The position numbers and the translations under genes are program-made. The notes under the pieces are model-generated. The model saw only the letters and a list, made by a program, of their open reading frames with translations, made no database searches and was not told where the DNA came from. A stretch of DNA of 64,000 nt from Woronichinia naegeliana WA131 (GTDB taxonomy: Bacteria; Cyanobacteriota; Cyanobacteriia; Cyanobacteriales; Microcystaceae): positions 2,728,001-2,792,000 of the forward strand of contig CP073041.1 in assembly GCA_025370055.1 (NCBI GenBank), given 5' to 3'. Positions 1 to 8,966 of the stretch are shown piece after piece (the first letter of the stretch is position 1; the number at the start of each line of letters is the position of its first letter).

Positions 1-382
1 CGAATCCTGGAGTATCGATTAACTCAATTTTTTTGAGAATCTCTGTAGGTAAAGTAATTTCTGCCTGAAATGCGCTAGTTTGAGAAATTTGGTCAAGGTT
101 AGCACACTTTAAATATTCATCCAAGGTTATAGACTCTAAGCCCTGACTAGTACGAAACTTAACACTAGTAGATTCTCCCCAACGGTAACGAGTGGATATT
201 TTAGTAGTTACTCTTCCATCACCAGGGCGTGCTACTAGCTTATCGAGAAGACAATTAATAAAAGTTGATTTGCCATTTTGAAAGCATCCAACAACGGATA
301 TTTTAGGTAATTCTCTAAATCGACCTTTTGAGGAAGGTTCTATCTCTTCTATTATCTTTAAATAGTCTGTCCAACTTTTCAT
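1..382 (-). CDS. Dynamin-like/P-loop GTPase, N-terminal part (runs off left edge)
   Basis: The frame opens at an ATG at 382 on the minus strand and stays open for 127 codons to the window edge, so only the N-terminus is present. It has a P-loop GCFQNGKST (residues 32-40), a Thr pair at 59-60 suited to switch I, and a G3 motif DTPG (123-126) at the very edge. The Gln before the GKS core (FQNGKS) matches the form in the 910-residue GTPase just upstream (FQSGKS), so the two proteins are probably related. It is the third gene of a same-strand cluster, 107 bp after its neighbour. Paired large GTPases are usual for bacterial dynamin-like proteins. The function is not shown by the sequence; membrane remodelling or stress/phage response is inference. 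Confidence 0.8.
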   Translation of the reverse strand, partial: MKSWTDYLKIIEEIEPSSKGRFRELPKISVVGCFQNGKSTFINCLLDKLVARPGDGRVTTKISTRYRWGESTSVKFRTSQGLESITLDEYLKCANLDQISQTSAFQAEITLPTEILKKIELIDTPGF

Positions 383-489
383 TTCTGGGTATTTTTTATT
401 TTTGATTAAACAATTCAAAAATGTTGAGAAAATAGTTAAAGTAACCAGACTTGGTATTTCTCAACAAGTTAATTAACATCAAAGTTACT

Positions 490-3222
490 TCAAGAAGGTT
501 CTTTCCAAATGTCTTCTACAGAAGATTTAAATTTCTTTAATTCTTGACGTAAAGGTTCAATATCACTCTGTCTAAAATCTTTTGCAATATATGCAATTTT
601 GTCTCTTTCTGATTGAGTGCTACTAAAGATAGCCTTTGCTTCTTCAATTCGTTGTTCGAGTTGCTTACTCATTTTTTTAAATGAATTAGTTATAGAGTGC
701 AAGTAAAAGTTGCGAACTACTTGCAATTTTTCTTGGAGTTTTACAGTTATATCTCCCTGATTTAATTTGACTCCTTTCTCTAACTCCTCGTTGATTTTGT
801 CTGAAATGTCTGAAATGTAATCTTCCTTCGACTTAAATCGACTAATAATTACTATTGCTACAACTGCTGCTGTGAATAGAACCATACCTAAGCCAGGAAA
901 TACAAAGTCGAACAGAAAAAGAAAATATAAAGAGGCAAAAGTTATACTTATATCTTGGAATGGCTTCTCTATTGATTTGTCCACAGCTCCATCAAACCCT
1001 ATACTGCTAAACTTTTCCATATCTCTTCGGATATCACCACTTAGCTTAGGTATATTAACATCAAGACCTTGCAAATAAGAATTGTGGTTAAGATCAAGAC
1101 TTTCCCATTCCTTTACAAGCAATACACAAGCTTTTACAACTCTCCGAAGAATCTTTGTCTCATAATCTTGATTTCCACCTTTTTTGAGGGAGTTAAACCA
1201 TCCCTGAGATTTAATATTTACATTATTTTCAAATTCATTTCTAATAATTTGACCACACCTTTCCTTTAGTGTTTCAGATAGCTCGATGTCACCAAAATTA
1301 GTATTAAAATTTTCATTAACCTTCGTTGTTAGCCAATTCATTACGGGAGTGATAGTATTACCGATGTTAGTCAATGTATCTCTAAGGGCATTTTTAATAG
1401 TAGCCTCGTTTGCAATAATAGGCGCAGCAGTTTTGCCTGTAGCTTTTATAGAAGGAACAAACACCTCTTTCCAAAAGCTTTGAGCAAGGACGATATCCCA
1501 GTTATCATCGATGTAGTCAGTAATTATTGCTTGAGATTCATCTTGAAATGAAGCAAGTTTTTGTCTTGCGTCTTCCCATTCTTGTTCAGCTTGTTCTAGA
1601 CCTTTTTTTGCATTATCTTCAGCTACTTTAAGGCTAGTTTCGGTTTTTCCTAAAGTATTTATAACAGGTTCACATCCTAAATCAATCAGAACAGACCAAG
1701 CTTTAGTTTCAAAAACATACTGCTTGATTTGATCTGTGACTAAATCCCACTTAGATTCAGATTTAACAAGTTCCACCGTCCTCTCAGTAAATCCTGAAGA
1801 GAGAATATCTTTTCGTCGTGACTTAGTTACAACTTTATTTAACACATCCTCCACACTCTCTAGCCATGCTTGCTCAACTGAATCAAATTCACTACCTTCG
1901 TCAAGTATTCCCATTGCTATTGCATCTTGTTTAATTTGTTCCTGACTATAAGAATCTAAGCGATTATTAAGAAGTTTTTCTCCTTGCACAGCTCTAAGGG
2001 CAAGAAAAGCATTGAAATAAAGAGGTTGCGTTTGGTAAGAGTCTGTAAATCCTAATTTTTTGAGTTCTTGCAAAATCTCCGAAAAAACATTTTTCTTTGT
2101 GTCTGGATTATCCTTATAGTTAACACCAAAAAAAACTTTACTTGCAAGACCAGCACCATTGATGATACTTAACGCTTCTTTTTCTAATTTGGAAAGTTGC
2201 TTATCCCCAGTAAGTAAATACCAAATTGCTGAAGATTCTTGCATCGCTATACGAGCAGTCAATGTATCATAATGACTGACAAAAAGCCCAGGGCAATCAA
2301 CGATTTGCGCTCCTGATTTTCTGAGATTCTCTGAGTTTACTATGTAGGTTACTTCTTCGATAAAAGCATACATGACTTCTGAAAGTCTAAATTCTTTGCC
2401 CACTAAATTCTCTTGAAAATTATCAAAGCATTTATTCCATCGTTCTCCAAATTTCGCAGGAAATTTAAGATAATTTTCTATCTCATTTGGTTGAAAATCA
2501 GTCTGTTCTTGGAGAGATTTTAGAGCAGGATTATTATGGTAAGCAAGAACAATCATCGCGAATCGTAAAAGGTCTAACTTATCTTCTATTTCTTCAGAAC
2601 CTTTTTGCACACTATCGTTGCAAATTTTCAACTCTTCCATTAAAGCCTGCTCAAGTAAAATTTTACCTGATAGAGTTCTAAAGTCTATTATTGAAAAATA
2701 TTCTTGATTATATTTTTCTTTCTCTTTTTCTATGATAGAGTTAGCCTTGTTTTGCTTTATCAAACGCAGCTTTTTTGAAGTTTCAGAATCAGGTATCTGA
2801 CAAGCAGTCATACCAAGAATTTCATCTAAACGCAAGAGCAAATCTTTATGCGTTCTCCAAGTTATTTTAGCAGTTTCTTTTTCTCCCTGATTAGGATTAC
2901 GAACCTTTACTAGACAGGCACTGGTTTTAATGCCACCACCACCTAAACCGCGTGGGGCGATTTCTCTACCATCAGCAAATGTATTCAGAGTTGTTGATTT
3001 GCCTGACTGAAATGAGGCAATTAAAGCAATAGTAAATAATCCTTCATGGCAACGCTGACTTGTAGTATTAATTTGGTTGCGTAAATCCTCAGTATCAGAT
3101 GGAAAATAACCTGATTCATCAAGTCTGTCAACAATTTCGCGTGACTTGTTTAACAGATTTAACAGTTCAGTACGCTTGGCATCAAACTGATCATCCATGT
3201 TTTGTTGATTGATATTGTTCAT
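490..3222 (-). CDS. Large dynamin-like GTPase with C-terminal membrane hairpin
   Basis: This 910-residue protein has a P-loop ASFQSGKST (69-77), a Gly-rich segment then Thr100 suited to switch I, and a G3 motif DCPG (309-312). A possible G4 is NYKD (about 368-371). The gap of about 230 residues between G1 and G3 is long and mostly helical. A charged, probably coiled-coil region lies around 535-575. One hydrophobic stretch at about 758-795, broken by Pro/Gly, looks like a membrane hairpin or paddle, followed by a helical tail. This order (GTPase, helical stalk, membrane insertion, helical tail) is that of bacterial dynamin-like proteins. The gene lies between a small membrane protein gene upstream (41 bp away) and another GTPase gene downstream, so the three are probably one operon. 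The exact role is unknown. Confidence 0.75.
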   Translation of the reverse strand: MNNINQQNMDDQFDAKRTELLNLLNKSREIVDRLDESGYFPSDTEDLRNQINTTSQRCHEGLFTIALIASFQSGKSTTLNTFADGREIAPRGLGGGGIKTSACLVKVRNPNQGEKETAKITWRTHKDLLLRLDEILGMTACQIPDSETSKKLRLIKQNKANSIIEKEKEKYNQEYFSIIDFRTLSGKILLEQALMEELKICNDSVQKGSEEIEDKLDLLRFAMIVLAYHNNPALKSLQEQTDFQPNEIENYLKFPAKFGERWNKCFDNFQENLVGKEFRLSEVMYAFIEEVTYIVNSENLRKSGAQIVDCPGLFVSHYDTLTARIAMQESSAIWYLLTGDKQLSKLEKEALSIINGAGLASKVFFGVNYKDNPDTKKNVFSEILQELKKLGFTDSYQTQPLYFNAFLALRAVQGEKLLNNRLDSYSQEQIKQDAIAMGILDEGSEFDSVEQAWLESVEDVLNKVVTKSRRKDILSSGFTERTVELVKSESKWDLVTDQIKQYVFETKAWSVLIDLGCEPVINTLGKTETSLKVAEDNAKKGLEQAEQEWEDARQKLASFQDESQAIITDYIDDNWDIVLAQSFWKEVFVPSIKATGKTAAPIIANEATIKNALRDTLTNIGNTITPVMNWLTTKVNENFNTNFGDIELSETLKERCGQIIRNEFENNVNIKSQGWFNSLKKGGNQDYETKILRRVVKACVLLVKEWESLDLNHNSYLQGLDVNIPKLSGDIRRDMEKFSSIGFDGAVDKSIEKPFQDISITFASLYFLFLFDFVFPGLGMVLFTAAVVAIVIISRFKSKEDYISDISDKINEELEKGVKLNQGDITVKLQEKLQVVRNFYLHSITNSFKKMSKQLEQRIEEAKAIFSSTQSERDKIAYIAKDFRQSDIEPLRQELKKFKSSVEDIWKEPS

Positions 3223-3263
3223 TTTCTTGATGTCTCCTTAAAAAGTGTTTATATTTTATTAAA

Positions 3264-3728
3264 TTAAAGGCGATTAACTAGTCGTTTTTGTTTATCTCTT
3301 GCCTTGTTGATTAGAGAATTAACAGCTTCGCTTAATAAAGCGTTTACCTTGTCTGTATTACCTTTAACTCTTTCCCATTTTGGCTTAAACTCCTCGCCAA
3401 CTTCCTTTACTGCTATAGGTAATTCTCTATTTTGATAAAGGGTTTTGAGAGTAGCAACTGTAGCAACACCGAAAATAGCAAATATTACCAAACCAGGAGG
3501 TGTAAATCCAAATGTACCTAATGTTGCGATAAAAGCTATTGGTCCTAATAACAATAAAAATACAACAGCCACAAAACCAGGCCAGCCACCCTTTACAAGA
3601 ATCACACTAATTATTTTAATTACGTCTCCACTGTCTAGGGCAAAGAGTTCCTCTAAGTTAACTCGACTGTTTGCAGTGTTAACAACCTCATCCATAAAAA
3701 TGTTGAAGGAGTAGTATTTCGTTGCCAT
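3264..3728 (-). CDS. Small membrane protein, first gene of the dynamin-like cluster
   Basis: I do not recognise a family for this 154-residue protein. It has a soluble N-terminal part of about 45 residues. Two closely spaced hydrophobic segments follow (about 48-70 and 73-95), rich in Gly, Ala and Phe, and then a charged basic C-terminal helix of about 55 residues. It begins the minus-strand cluster 41 bp before the large dynamin-like GTPase, so the two are probably co-transcribed. By position it may be a membrane partner for the GTPases, as small third genes occur beside some bacterial dynamin-like pairs; this is inference. No catalytic motif is visible. Confidence 0.65.
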   Translation of the reverse strand: MATKYYSFNIFMDEVVNTANSRVNLEELFALDSGDVIKIISVILVKGGWPGFVAVVFLLLLGPIAFIATLGTFGFTPPGLVIFAIFGVATVATLKTLYQNRELPIAVKEVGEEFKPKWERVKGNTDKVNALLSEAVNSLINKARDKQKRLVNRL

Positions 3729-3936
3729 AACTTAAACTCAGTGATTTTGTCTTGATTAAAGCATATGCTGAAAGCATACTCTTAAAAACAGTTTGCTGTC
3801 AAGGGGAAAACATTAAGATATGTAAAATTTGTGACGCGCCACTATAGTGTGAACTTCAGCTAAACTAACTCGTCAGAAGCATTCAATCATCATCTTAAGT
3901 TCAAGAAGAGATCGCCCTCTCTAAAATTAGAAAAAA

Positions 3937-3975
3937 GCGATCGCCCCTTACCGATAAAGATAAAAAGCGATCGCA
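3937..3975. repeat. 39-bp HIP1-ended repeat, left of brnTA
   Basis: The unit begins and ends with GCGATCGC and has the core CCGATAAAGATAAAAA. A copy differing at about one position lies at 4588-4626. The two copies are direct repeats that bracket the BrnT/BrnA pair exactly. The rest of the 3729-4050 gap shows no gene. Confidence 0.8.
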
Positions 3976-4050
3976 TTATCGTTGACCACGAGGTTATGAG
4001 CTATCCAGCGATATGATCGCACATCAAAAAAGAATTATTGATCAAACACC

Positions 4051-4323
4051 ATGCAATACGAATATGAATGGGATCACAACAAAGCACGTTCCAACCTTCG
4101 TAAACATAGCATCCAATTTGCAGACGCAGTTTCTGTCTTTAATGACAACTTCGCCATCATCATTAGCGATGAGCATCCCGACGAAGAAAGATTTATTATA
4201 ATAGGATTAGACTTTTTCAGACGAATTCTGGTTATTGCTTATACCTATCGAGATCAAAATACAATCAGAATCATCTCAGCCCGCAAAGCTAACAAAATTG
4301 AACGCCAACAATATGAAGGATAA
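4051..4323 (+). CDS. brnT: BrnT family ribonuclease toxin
   Basis: The 90-residue protein has the BrnT layout: an N-terminal YEWDHNKARSNLRKHSI segment, then an acidic middle with DEERF, and a C-terminal RIISARKANKIERQQY block. BrnT toxins are small RelE-fold ribonucleases that stop translation until neutralised by BrnA, which binds the toxin and the operon promoter. Length is normal for the family. The partner antitoxin gene starts 3 bp after the stop codon, so the pair forms one transcription unit. The start ATG at 4051 gives the usual N-terminus. Confidence 0.9.
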   Translation: MQYEYEWDHNKARSNLRKHSIQFADAVSVFNDNFAIIISDEHPDEERFIIIGLDFFRRILVIAYTYRDQNTIRIISARKANKIERQQYEG

Positions 4324-4326
4324 ATC

Positions 4327-4581
4327 ATGAAAGAACAATACGACTTTAGCACTGGAAAACGAGGTGCGATCGATCCCATTCCCCAAGGAAAAACCCAGAT
4401 CACCCTATATCTTGATGATGAAATTATTGACTGGTTTCGAGAAACCGTCAACGCCCAAAATGGCGGTAACTACCAAACCTTAATTAACCAAGCTCTACAA
4501 GACTATATTCAACAAAAAGGAGAATCCTTAGAATCATTATTACGCCGCATTTTACGCGAAGAATTAACCACATCTAAATAA
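4327..4581 (+). CDS. brnA: BrnA family antitoxin
   Basis: This is an 84-residue ribbon-helix-helix type antitoxin. The segment KTQITLYLDDEIIDWFR is the DNA-binding strand and first helix. The following GGNYQTLINQALQDYI is the conserved second helix. The N-terminal tail would wrap the BrnT toxin encoded just upstream, and the C-terminal helix is charged. BrnA normally autoregulates the brnTA operon. The repeat at 4588-4626 starts just after its stop codon. Confidence 0.9.
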   Translation: MKEQYDFSTGKRGAIDPIPQGKTQITLYLDDEIIDWFRETVNAQNGGNYQTLINQALQDYIQQKGESLESLLRRILREELTTSK

Positions 4582-4587
4582 AATAAT

Positions 4588-4626
4588 GCGATCGCCTCTT
4601 ACCGATAAAGATAAAAAGCGATCGCA
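4588..4626. repeat. 39-bp HIP1-ended repeat, right of brnTA
   Basis: This is the second copy of the unit at 3937-3975, in the same orientation, 6 bp after the brnA stop codon. The HIP1 palindromes at each end could also pair as a hairpin and so act in transcription ending. Confidence 0.8.
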
Positions 4627-4654
4627 GTATATTTAAACTTAAATCGAGAAACTG

Positions 4655-6118
4655 TTACTGATCACTAAAAACAGGTTTGCGATCAGAAGCATAGCGGTTA
4701 TAGTTAGTTGGTTTACCAGTAGGCTTATTGCTAAAGGTCTTACCCCCTTCCGGCTTATTAAATTTGCGTTTAATGAGGGGTTTCTGGGTTCCCACATCAG
4801 GAACTTCCCAATCTGTTTTCATCCAGTTAGGACAATTTTGATCGTAGATCATCTGGAGAGCCGCCGCGGCGATCGCTTGGGGATCATAGTCTGCACTCAA
4901 ATCCCGTACCAAGGGTAAGAAAGAGGCCATCCGTTCACCCGTTAGAGCTTCTTGGATTTGATTTTGTAATTTCTCCAGACGTTTGGCTTCTACCTGGGAG
5001 CGATCGGGAATTTGAGAGGTTTCAATGCGTTGTTTTAACCGTTGTTCAATTTGACGTAATAGACGACGATCAATGGGTTCCACTAAGGCGATCGCCGTTC
5101 CAGTTTTACCCGCCCGGCCAGTACGACCAATACGGTGAATATAGGTTTCAGCATTATCCGGCAAGTCAAAGTTAATGACATGGCTGAGATTTTCCACATC
5201 TAGCCCCCGTGCAGCAATATCCGTTGCCACCACCAATTTGATCTTATTGTCCCGAAAACGTTGAACTAAGCGTTCCCGTTGGGATTGACTCAAATTACCG
5301 TGATACTCATCCACCGTGTGACCGGCTTCTTGTAGCTTGCTGGTTAACTCGGCGGCAGTTTGCTTAGTACGGACAAAAATAATGGCCGATTCAGGATTTT
5401 CCATTTCGAGGATAGGCTGAAGGGCTTTCATCTTCGACCAACCGCGAGGAACCATATAAACCTGTTGGTCAATTTTGGAGGGTGTGCTCTGTTGTTGTTT
5501 GACTGAAACCGTTACCGGATCTTTGAGAAACTGATTGACCAAATCCCGAATTTCGCGGGGCATGGTGGCAGAAAAACAAGCAGTTTGTCGGGTTTCAGCC
5601 GGAGTCTTTTTGAGAATGGTTTTGACATCATCAATAAAACCCATACTGAGCATTTCATCAGCTTCATCTAGCACCACCCAATTGACGGTTTCTAGATTTA
5701 ATTTACGGCGGTCTAACAGATCAATGACTCGTCCCGGTGTTCCGACCACAATCTGTACACCCCGCTCTAAACTGCGAATTTGGCGATCAATCGCTTGACC
5801 ACCGTAAACCGTCAGCACATAGAGGCGACGCTCATTGGCAAATTCTTTGATCGCTTCCGCCACCTGTTGGGCTAACTCACGGGTCGGAGTCAGAATTAAA
5901 GCCTGAACACCAGGACGACGTTCAATCTTTTCGAGAATGGGTAAGGCATAGGCCGCCGTTTTTCCCGTACCAGTTTGGGATTGGGCAACCATATCTTGAC
6001 CGTTAAGCAATAAAGGAATCGCTTCGGCTTGAATGGCGGTTGGCTCTGTAAAACCCAGACTTTCTAAGTGAATAGAACGCTCTTCAGATAAACCTAAGCT
6101 TTGAAAGGAAATAGTCAT
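4655..6118 (-). CDS. crhR: DEAD-box ATP-dependent RNA helicase, CrhR-like
   Basis: This 487-residue protein shows all helicase motifs in order. They are Q motif and motif I (AQSQTGTGKTAAY), Ia (PTRELAQQV), Ib (TPGRVIDLLDR), II (DEAD within VLDEADEMLSMGF), III (SAT), V (VATDIAARGLDVE) and VI (HRIGRTGRAGKTG). The C-terminal extension (about 375-487) includes a conserved cyanobacterial segment around SADYDPQAIAAAALQ and ends in a basic, low-complexity tail. Length and extension match cyanobacterial CrhR, a redox- and cold-regulated helicase that unwinds and anneals RNA at ribosomes. It lies 111 bp downstream of rimO on the same strand. The general helicase call is certain; CrhR orthology is likely. 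Confidence 0.9.
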   Translation of the reverse strand: MTISFQSLGLSEERSIHLESLGFTEPTAIQAEAIPLLLNGQDMVAQSQTGTGKTAAYALPILEKIERRPGVQALILTPTRELAQQVAEAIKEFANERRLYVLTVYGGQAIDRQIRSLERGVQIVVGTPGRVIDLLDRRKLNLETVNWVVLDEADEMLSMGFIDDVKTILKKTPAETRQTACFSATMPREIRDLVNQFLKDPVTVSVKQQQSTPSKIDQQVYMVPRGWSKMKALQPILEMENPESAIIFVRTKQTAAELTSKLQEAGHTVDEYHGNLSQSQRERLVQRFRDNKIKLVVATDIAARGLDVENLSHVINFDLPDNAETYIHRIGRTGRAGKTGTAIALVEPIDRRLLRQIEQRLKQRIETSQIPDRSQVEAKRLEKLQNQIQEALTGERMASFLPLVRDLSADYDPQAIAAAALQMIYDQNCPNWMKTDWEVPDVGTQKPLIKRKFNKPEGGKTFSNKPTGKPTNYNRYASDRKPVFSDQ

Positions 6119-6229
6119 AGGATGGCAATAAATTTAAGTTGACAGTTGACAATTGAAATAGGCGTTTTTATAGAACTTTTTGATTCTAGGTGACACGCCG
6201 AGGAAAACAGGGTAGGAAAAATCAGCCTC

Positions 6230-7543
6230 TTAAGCCACTTGACCGTAGAGATCATAGACATCAGCCGCAGTAATGTTGACGGGAACAATACTGCCGAGCG
6301 TTGCTTCTCCCGTGACGTAAACCAAACCATCTACTTCCGGGGCAAAGCGGGCCGAGCGGCCAATCAGTTCCCCCGTTGCTGGATTTTCTTGCTCAATCAA
6401 GACTTCGACGGTTTGACCTATACAGGCAGCATTGTTACGGGCTGAAATAGGCTGTTGACAGGCCATTAACCGCTCCCGTCGTGCCGTCATCTCGGCTTGA
6501 GTCATTTGATTGGGTAAATGGTAGGCTGGTGTTTCTTCTTCCGGGGAGAAGGTAAAGACTCCCACATGATCAAATTCATGCCGTTGGACAAAATCGATTA
6601 AATGCTCAAAATGAGCTTCGGTTTCGCCCGGAAAACCAACAATGAAGGTGGTTCTTAGGACGGCATCGGGGATCGCATCTTTAATACGGTGAATAATGGC
6701 ATCATTGACTTGACCTTGCCAGGGTCGATTCATGGCTTTGAGGACATCGGGGTGAGAATGTTGCAAGGGTAAATCTAGGTAGGGTAAAACATTGGGCGTT
6801 TCCCGAATCGCTTTGATCACCTTGGGCGTTAATCCGGTTGGGTAAGCGTAATGAATGCGAATCCAAGGCACATCCACTTCACCCAGGGCAGACAATAGTT
6901 CAGCCAATCGGGGTTCACCGTAAAGGTCTAGTCCGTAATTGGTGGTAATTTGAGAAATTAAAATTAATTCCTGTACTCCCTGAGCGACTAATTGTTTCGC
7001 TTCTGCCACGATGGATTCAATATCGCGCGATCGCTGCTTGCCCCGCAGTTGGGGAATAATACAAAAAGCACAGCGATAATCACAACCCTCGGCCACACGA
7101 AGATAGGCAACCCCTTCCGTTGTGGTTCGATAGCGAGGCAAGTTTTCATCTGCAATAAAGGTCGGATGCTCAGAGATGGCCTTAACCCGTTGCCCCTGCT
7201 CAACCTGTTCAACAATTTCAACAATCTTTTGATAGTCTCCGGTTCCCACCACCGCCACGGCTTCAGGGATTTCGGTCAATAACTGCTCTTGAAAGTGCTG
7301 GGCTAAACAACCCGAAATAATGATTTTCTTCTTTGCTTCTGCCAGTTCTACGAGAGTCCGAACCGATTCTTCTCTCGCATCTTGAATAAAACTACAGGTA
7401 TTAACGATAACATAATCCGCAATTTCTTCGTTGGCATCGACAGGATAACCTGCCTGAACCAGTAAACCGAGCATATGCTCTGAGTCTATTCGATTTTTTT
7501 CGCATCCCAGATGGGAAATGGCGATGGATGGCTTATTGCCCAT
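6230..7543 (-). CDS. rimO: Ribosomal protein S12 methylthiotransferase RimO
   Basis: RimO adds a methylthio group to the conserved aspartate of ribosomal protein S12, using two [4Fe-4S] clusters and SAM. The N-terminal MTTase domain begins with [19 protein letters not shown], whose Cys is a first cluster ligand; further Cys lie in VNTCSF and ISGCLA. The radical SAM motif is CDYRCAFC, followed by RGKQRSRD. The C-terminal TRAM region ends in [19 protein letters not shown] chose the ATG at 7543, 17 codons inside the longest frame, because the family begins directly at this Gly-Asn-Lys-Pro segment; the ATG at 7594 is the alternative. The helicase gene follows on the same strand. Confidence 0.95.
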   Translation of the reverse strand: MGNKPSIAISHLGCEKNRIDSEHMLGLLVQAGYPVDANEEIADYVIVNTCSFIQDAREESVRTLVELAEAKKKIIISGCLAQHFQEQLLTEIPEAVAVVGTGDYQKIVEIVEQVEQGQRVKAISEHPTFIADENLPRYRTTTEGVAYLRVAEGCDYRCAFCIIPQLRGKQRSRDIESIVAEAKQLVAQGVQELILISQITTNYGLDLYGEPRLAELLSALGEVDVPWIRIHYAYPTGLTPKVIKAIRETPNVLPYLDLPLQHSHPDVLKAMNRPWQGQVNDAIIHRIKDAIPDAVLRTTFIVGFPGETEAHFEHLIDFVQRHEFDHVGVFTFSPEEETPAYHLPNQMTQAEMTARRERLMACQQPISARNNAACIGQTVEVLIEQENPATGELIGRSARFAPEVDGLVYVTGEATLGSIVPVNITAADVYDLYGQVA

Positions 7544-7721
7544 GAATATTGATAGTAATGAGTCCGCTAAAGTTGCCCTAGGGACTAAAACCAAGCTGCT
7601 TGTCTCACTTTCACCAAATACGGCGATCGCGGGATCTTTCCTTGAGCTTCTTGCCCCTAATTTCGTATGTTAAGACATTGTAACAGATGGGAACAGGGAA
7701 AACACAGAGAACTGTCGAAAT

Positions 7722-8915
7722 TTATTTAGCGATTTGCTGACAAAGGAGTTTATCGGTAGCGATCGCCGTGTGTTGATTGAGTTCTGAGCATTCCTGGGTC
7801 GTCAAATCCCTTTCTGTCAAGTCTCTTCGTATTACCCAGCCATTAACCCCCGTAATTAGACGCGGTAAAATTTGGCTATCTACCACCTTAAGGGTTCTCA
7901 TGTCATAGGTGGTATAAACGGTGGTGGCAGCATTGAGATCAATGTCCACAATTGTGAGGGTCTTGGTCGGCGGAAGATTGCTATTCAGGAGTTTACGCGC
8001 CCCTGCTCCTAAGGCTCCGGTGTGTAGTAATTCTAATTTGCCTCGTTTGCCCGGATAATAGGCGTGTTGATGGCCACTGATATAGGTGTGAACGTGATAT
8101 TTTTCCAGTAGAGCGCGTAGGGCATCGGCATTGCTTAAAACTTCTCCAGCCTTATTGCGGCCAACAGCAACAGCGTAGAGAGGAATATGACCGATCGCGA
8201 TTCTCATTTTGGCCGATTGGGCCGCAGGAGAAGCCAGACTGTTTTCAATCCAGGCTAATTGTTCCTGAGAAAAGCGATCCGTCGAAGCATCCCAAACCAG
8301 ATAAAATACCTCATTTTGCTGAAAGCTGTAATAAAAGGGAAACTTGGCTCGATCAACAAAGGTTAACCCTAAATTATGGTCAGGCCCATTCCAATAGGCG
8401 ACGGCCAGTTCCCGTTCTTTTTGATAGGGTTTGACTCCTTGAACGATCGCCCCCGAAGCATCATGATTACCCAATGTAAAACCGAGCGGTAAATTCGCCT
8501 GCCGTAAAGGGGCCGCAATATGAAGGTCAAAGCCAGCCCACATGGCTTCAATTTGGGGTTTCGTTAATGACGCTTTCTGGCCAGCCACCATATCCCCACC
8601 ACTCAAAACCAGATCCGGTTGCCAACCAGGAATGAGCGCGATCGCCTTATCAACTTCCGCTTCGTAATCCGTTGAACCATACTGACTATTCAGATCACTA
8701 ATCACCGCAATTCGCACATCTCCTCGTGGGGGCGCGGTTAAGCCTGGAGGAGCGAGGGCCAATTTCTGGGGTTGAGCTTGAATACTGCTGGCGGCTACCT
8801 GAGATTGGGCAATGGGAGAAACCGAGTTTTGGTAAGTTCCATAACCCACCACCACCGTTAAACAGGCGATCGCGGCGATGACAATGAAGAGGATATACTT
8901 GCGAACCATAACCAA
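7722..8915 (-). CDS. Calcineurin-like metallophosphoesterase, membrane-anchored
   Basis: This 397-residue protein has an N-terminal signal anchor (about residues 5-27) and a linker. The two-metal phosphoesterase motifs follow in order: VISDLNSQYG, SGGDMV, LGNHDASG, IGHIPLY and SGHQHAYY. The usual first D-x-H reads DLN, so the first metal site departs from consensus. The catalytic domain should lie in the periplasm. The gene starts 51 bp after the penicillin-binding protein gene on the same strand and is probably co-transcribed, so a cell-envelope role is plausible. The substrate cannot be told. A second ATG lies two codons downstream of the chosen start. Confidence 0.85.
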   Translation of the reverse strand: MVMVRKYILFIVIAAIACLTVVVGYGTYQNSVSPIAQSQVAASSIQAQPQKLALAPPGLTAPPRGDVRIAVISDLNSQYGSTDYEAEVDKAIALIPGWQPDLVLSGGDMVAGQKASLTKPQIEAMWAGFDLHIAAPLRQANLPLGFTLGNHDASGAIVQGVKPYQKERELAVAYWNGPDHNLGLTFVDRAKFPFYYSFQQNEVFYLVWDASTDRFSQEQLAWIENSLASPAAQSAKMRIAIGHIPLYAVAVGRNKAGEVLSNADALRALLEKYHVHTYISGHQHAYYPGKRGKLELLHTGALGAGARKLLNSNLPPTKTLTIVDIDLNAATTVYTTYDMRTLKVVDSQILPRLITGVNGWVIRRDLTERDLTTQECSELNQHTAIATDKLLCQQIAK

Positions 8916-8966
8916 CTGTCTAACCCAACAGCGATCGCTGCGTTCAAAATCATTAACAAAACCAAA

